Shown here one piece after another: positions 61,365 to 64,000 of a DNA stretch of 64,000 bases. The notes under the pieces were generated by a model. That model was not told where the DNA came from. It did no database searches and worked only from the letters and a program-made list of their open reading frames with translations. Position 1 is the stretch's first letter, and the number at the start of each line of letters is the position of its first letter. Origin of the DNA: Sporomusa malonica (lineage in GTDB: Bacteria; Bacillota; Negativicutes; Sporomusales; Sporomusaceae); contig NZ_FWXI01000014.1 in the NCBI RefSeq assembly GCF_900176355.1, positions 1 to 64,000 of the forward strand, given 5' to 3'. A program made the position numbers and the translations under genes.

Positions 61365-61949
61365 ATGAAGGGTATTTACAAATATTTTATTAATGGCTTA
61401 ATTGTAATCGTACCCATTGCAATTACGGCCTTTGTGATTATTAATATCTTTTCCTTTACCGAGCGTTTGTTAGGGCAATATCTGCCTATTCATTTTCCGG
61501 GATTAGCGCTCGCTGTTGTGTTATCTTTGATTGTTATTATTGGCTGGATGTCCTCACACTGGCTTTCCAAAAAACTAATTGGTTACGGTGAGCGAGTGGT
61601 AGGCTCAATACCGGTAGTAAAATTTATTTATAACAGTGTCAAACAACTGTCTACAGCTGTGTTTGAATCACAGAAGCTATTAAAAAATGCAGTATTGGTG
61701 CCTTATCCGCATCCCGGGGTTAAGTCACTGGGATTTGTTATGCCAGAGTTATCGGCTCCGCTGGCCAACAAATTTCCTGAAGAGCACGTATGTGTATTTG
61801 TTCCTATGAGTCTCAATCTGACCTCAGGATTTAATATTATCCTCCCCAGACGGGACATAATACCTTTAGATGTAACAAGCGAAAGTGCACTGCAATATGT
61901 TATTACCGCTGGTTCAATTATGCCTCGCGGTAATGATTGCAATAACTAG
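61365..61949 (+). CDS. DUF502 family membrane protein
   Basis: 194 aa. Two membrane helices (about 12-34 and 50-72), then the DUF502 signature G-E-R-V-V-G-S-I-P-V-V-K-F-I-Y-N-S-V-K-Q and V-L-V-P-Y-P-H-P-G-V-K-S-L-G-F-V, ending in a lipid-facing beta region. The function is unknown. ATG at 61365 with GAGAGG is chosen over the upstream frame start at 61335. Between era and the CBS-domain exporter. Confidence 0.9.
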   Translation: MKGIYKYFINGLIVIVPIAITAFVIINIFSFTERLLGQYLPIHFPGLALAVVLSLIVIIGWMSSHWLSKKLIGYGERVVGSIPVVKFIYNSVKQLSTAVFESQKLLKNAVLVPYPHPGVKSLGFVMPELSAPLANKFPEEHVCVFVPMSLNLTSGFNIILPRRDIIPLDVTSESALQYVITAGSIMPRGNDCNN

Positions 61950-63297
61950 GGAGAGATGCGTTATCGATTCGCCTTTATTCAGTTTAGTTAAACTGGGGGC
62001 CGCTATTTTACTGGTCTTATTGAATGCTTTTTTTGTGGTGGCTGAGTTTTCGCTAGTTAAAATTCGTAAAACCAGACTGGAAGAACTGGCTCAACAAGGC
62101 AATAGCCGAGCAAAGCTAGCATTAAAGGTAGTATCTTCTTTTGATACCTATCTTGGCGCAACACAACTGGGTATTACCCTAGCTTCCCTTGCGCTTGGCT
62201 GGCTAGGAGAACCGGCCATTTCATCCTTATTAGAGCCTGTTTTGATAGAATATGTTCCGCTGTCTCAGTGGGCGATTTCTACCATAAGTATTGTTTTGGG
62301 CTTTATTGTTATTACTTTTTTACACATTGTTTTAGGAGAACTTGTACCGAAATCGATGGCCATTCAACGAACCGAGAATATGGCGCTGGCTTGTGTCTGG
62401 CCGCTATATATTTTTCATAAACTTGGTTATCCTATTATCCTGTTATTTAATCGCACCGCCAAGTCCATTTTAAGCGTGCTGGGAATTAAAGCTGCGGATG
62501 TTGCTGATATAACACATTCGGAGGAAGAACTCAGGATGATCGTAAGTGCCAGCCATCGCGGTGGTGTGCTGAATCAGATGGAAAGTGAGCTCATTGACAA
62601 CGTTTTTGATTTTGCTGACCGTCTGGCTAGGGAGATTATGTTGCCGAGGCAGGATATGATTTGTCTGTTTTCTGACGATACATTTGAGGAAAACATGAAG
62701 GTGGTACGGGAGACTGGCCATACCCGTTATCCACTGTGCGTGGAGGATAAAGATCACATTATTGGCATGGTTCACATTCGTGACCTGATGGACTTTGACA
62801 CATGTCCAGACGGTGAGCGTGACCTGACCTCGATTGTCAGGGAGATATTAGTAGTACCTGAGGGTATGTCGGTTGCGCATCTTTTGCAAGTCATGCGCCG
62901 AAAACGTACTCATTTGGCCATTGTTGCTGATGAATATGGTGGTACTGCCGGATTAGTGGCACTCGAAGATGTGATTGAAGAAATTGTTGGCGATATTCAA
63001 GATGAACATGATGAAGTTCAAGACGTTGAAATCCAGCGTTTGCCTGATGGGAGTTATGAGTTTGATGGCGGAGTGCTTTTAGATGATGTAACCGAGCTCT
63101 TAAATATCCGGTTAGAAGACCATGAGGAAGATACTCTTGGAGGTTATATATTCGGAATGTTAGGGCGTCGTCCTGAAACAGGCGACAAGGTGGATATTGG
63201 TGACTATTCGTTTGAGGTGCTTCGTGTTAACGGTTTTAGAATTGTAAGAGTGAAGGCTATACCGCTTTTTCCGCTGGAAGCAGCTGAAGGGGCGTAG
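61933..63297 (+). CDS. Hemolysin C/CorC family protein (CNNM-CBS-CorC_HlyC)
   Basis: 454 aa. CNNM membrane domain with four helices (A-E-F-S-L-V-K-I-R-K-T-R, L-G-x-x-x-P-K-S), two CBS domains (V-M-[LV]-P-R-Q-D-M, T-R-Y-P-L, A-D-E-Y-G-G-T-A-G-L-V-A-L-E-D) and a C-terminal CorC_HlyC domain. Members are linked to Mg2+/Co2+ transport. The start is uncertain: ATG 61933 overlaps the DUF502 gene by 17 bp, and no standard codon lies after the AGGGAGAG site at 61948-61955. It splits era from the recO pair, unlike in Bacillus. Confidence 0.9.
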   Translation: MIAITRERCVIDSPLFSLVKLGAAILLVLLNAFFVVAEFSLVKIRKTRLEELAQQGNSRAKLALKVVSSFDTYLGATQLGITLASLALGWLGEPAISSLLEPVLIEYVPLSQWAISTISIVLGFIVITFLHIVLGELVPKSMAIQRTENMALACVWPLYIFHKLGYPIILLFNRTAKSILSVLGIKAADVADITHSEEELRMIVSASHRGGVLNQMESELIDNVFDFADRLAREIMLPRQDMICLFSDDTFEENMKVVRETGHTRYPLCVEDKDHIIGMVHIRDLMDFDTCPDGERDLTSIVREILVVPEGMSVAHLLQVMRRKRTHLAIVADEYGGTAGLVALEDVIEEIVGDIQDEHDEVQDVEIQRLPDGSYEFDGGVLLDDVTELLNIRLEDHEEDTLGGYIFGMLGRRPETGDKVDIGDYSFEVLRVNGFRIVRVKAIPLFPLEAAEGA

Positions 63298-63362
63298 ATT
63301 TAATTATATAGGCTTGAGGCTAATCCTTGCTTGTCAATATTAGTGTGAAGGGATGATGTCGA

Positions 63363-63548
63363 GTGTTATTACGGGAAACAATGTGGGAGATTTTTTTAAG
63401 TACCGGTAATATCGATGCTTACCTTGCCTATCGTGCATGTTTAGATTGCCACACCAGCCAACCTGAATCAGTAGATGAATCTACTGAGCTATTAGCTGTA
63501 CCAGAATATCTTTGGAATAATTTACTACGTGAGGTTAGATGGCAGTAG
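63363..63548 (+). CDS. yqzL: YqzL-like small protein
   Basis: 61 aa. M-W-E-I-F-L-S-T-G-N-I-D-A-Y-L-A-Y resembles the short YqzL protein, which lies before recO in Firmicutes; it is about 15-20 residues longer than usual at the C-terminal end. GTG start at 63363; an internal ATG at 63381 gives the shorter family-like N terminus. Overlaps recO by 10 bp. Function unknown. Confidence 0.72.
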   Translation: MLLRETMWEIFLSTGNIDAYLAYRACLDCHTSQPESVDESTELLAVPEYLWNNLLREVRWQ

Positions 63549-64000
63549 AGTATCAAACTGAAGCCATTCTGTTAGCGGCTCGCGATTGGAGCGACGCTGA
63601 CAGAGTGGTCACTTTGTTTTCGCGCGAATATGGTATTGTCACCGCTATGGCGTATGGTGCCCGTAAACCAAAAAGCAAGCTGGGGGGCAGTCTGCAGCCG
63701 TTTTCTCATTTGAGTTTAGCAATGGCTACTGGCAAGGGAATGGATGCAATAAAGCAGTGTGAAGTACAAACTTCGTTCCGGAAAATTAAGGAAGATTTAA
63801 CTAGGTTGGCTTATGCTAATTTTATTGCTGAATTAACAACAGGGCTGTGGCCGGAGCGACAGTCTGAACCTGAGGTATTTGATTCGCTGTTGTCAGTGTT
63901 AAATTTAATAGCAATTCGTAATCCACGTATTGCTGCACTGACAGGTGCATGGCATTTGATGGTATTGGCTGGGTTTCAGCCTGAATATGAACGCTGTGCG
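63539..64000 (+). CDS. recO: DNA repair protein RecO, 3' truncated
   Basis: 154 codons to the window edge, so about 60 percent of the protein. N-terminal OB fold: Y-Q-T-E-A-I-L-L-A-A-R-D-W-S-D-A-D-R-V-V-T-L-F-S-R-E-Y-G, then G-A-R-K-P-K-S-K, the RecO signature. RecO loads RecA with RecR. The ATG at 63539 overlaps the yqzL-like stop. The zinc region near the end lies beyond the window. Confidence 0.93.
   Translation, partial: MAVEYQTEAILLAARDWSDADRVVTLFSREYGIVTAMAYGARKPKSKLGGSLQPFSHLSLAMATGKGMDAIKQCEVQTSFRKIKEDLTRLAYANFIAELTTGLWPERQSEPEVFDSLLSVLNLIAIRNPRIAALTGAWHLMVLAGFQPEYERCA

Overview
The window looks like chromosome from an endospore-forming, diderm Firmicute, most likely a Sporomusa-like member of the Negativicutes. 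The evidence is: a Bacillus/Clostridium-type housekeeping order (holA-rpsT-gpr-spoIIP-lepA-hemW-hrcA-grpE-dnaK-dnaJ-prmA-rsmE-mtaB, and floA-yqfC-yqfD-phoH-pgpH-ybeY-dgkA-cdd-era-recO); sporulation genes (gpr, spoIIP, yqfC, yqfD); and, unusually for Firmicutes, cytochrome c nitrite reductases with a System I (Ccm) maturation set. The genus is inference. No phage, CRISPR array, rRNA, tRNA or intact insertion sequence was seen.

Region 1 (1-9.8 kb) is accessory metabolism. It starts with a truncated GDT1/TMEM165-type Mn exporter behind a yybP-ykoY Mn riboswitch, then a DUF2935 protein and a YkvA-like protein. A PrpR_N-PAS-AAA+ sigma-54 activator follows. It faces a textbook -24/-12 promoter that leads into an organic-anion MFS transporter, a family III CoA-transferase and an HMG-CoA-lyase-type enzyme. 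This reads as import, CoA activation and C-C cleavage of a branched hydroxy-acid. An AEC transporter comes next.

Region 2 (9.8-20.3 kb) is a nitrite and nitrosative-stress island: ygbA, ccmABCEF, nrfHA, a second nrfHA, and hcp on the opposite strand. The ygbA and hcp promoters each carry a TGTGA-N6-TCAC box centred exactly 41.5 bp upstream of the inferred start site, so one CRP/FNR-family activator probably controls both. CcmE has a CxxxY heme-binding motif and no ccmG/H/I is present, which is the variant System I known mainly from archaea and sulfate reducers.

Region 3 (20.4-31.6 kb) is mixed: DUF1294, DUF523, an orphan sensor kinase, a 3D-domain wall protein, a lipoprotein, a hutP/sodium-symporter pair with a UAG-rich leader, a GGDEF protein preceded by an intrinsic terminator, comEA-comEC, and a cluster of hairpin repeats.

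Region 4 (31.6-49.5 kb) is conserved housekeeping. The notable feature is a thermosome-like group III chaperonin between hrcA and grpE, under a sigma-A promoter with a perfect CIRCE operator. Region 5 (50-64 kb) holds nfeD-floA, a HerA-like ATPase, then yqfC to recO. A long hairpin sequesters the yqfC ribosome binding site, and a sigma-E-like -10 element lies inside it. recO is cut by the window end.
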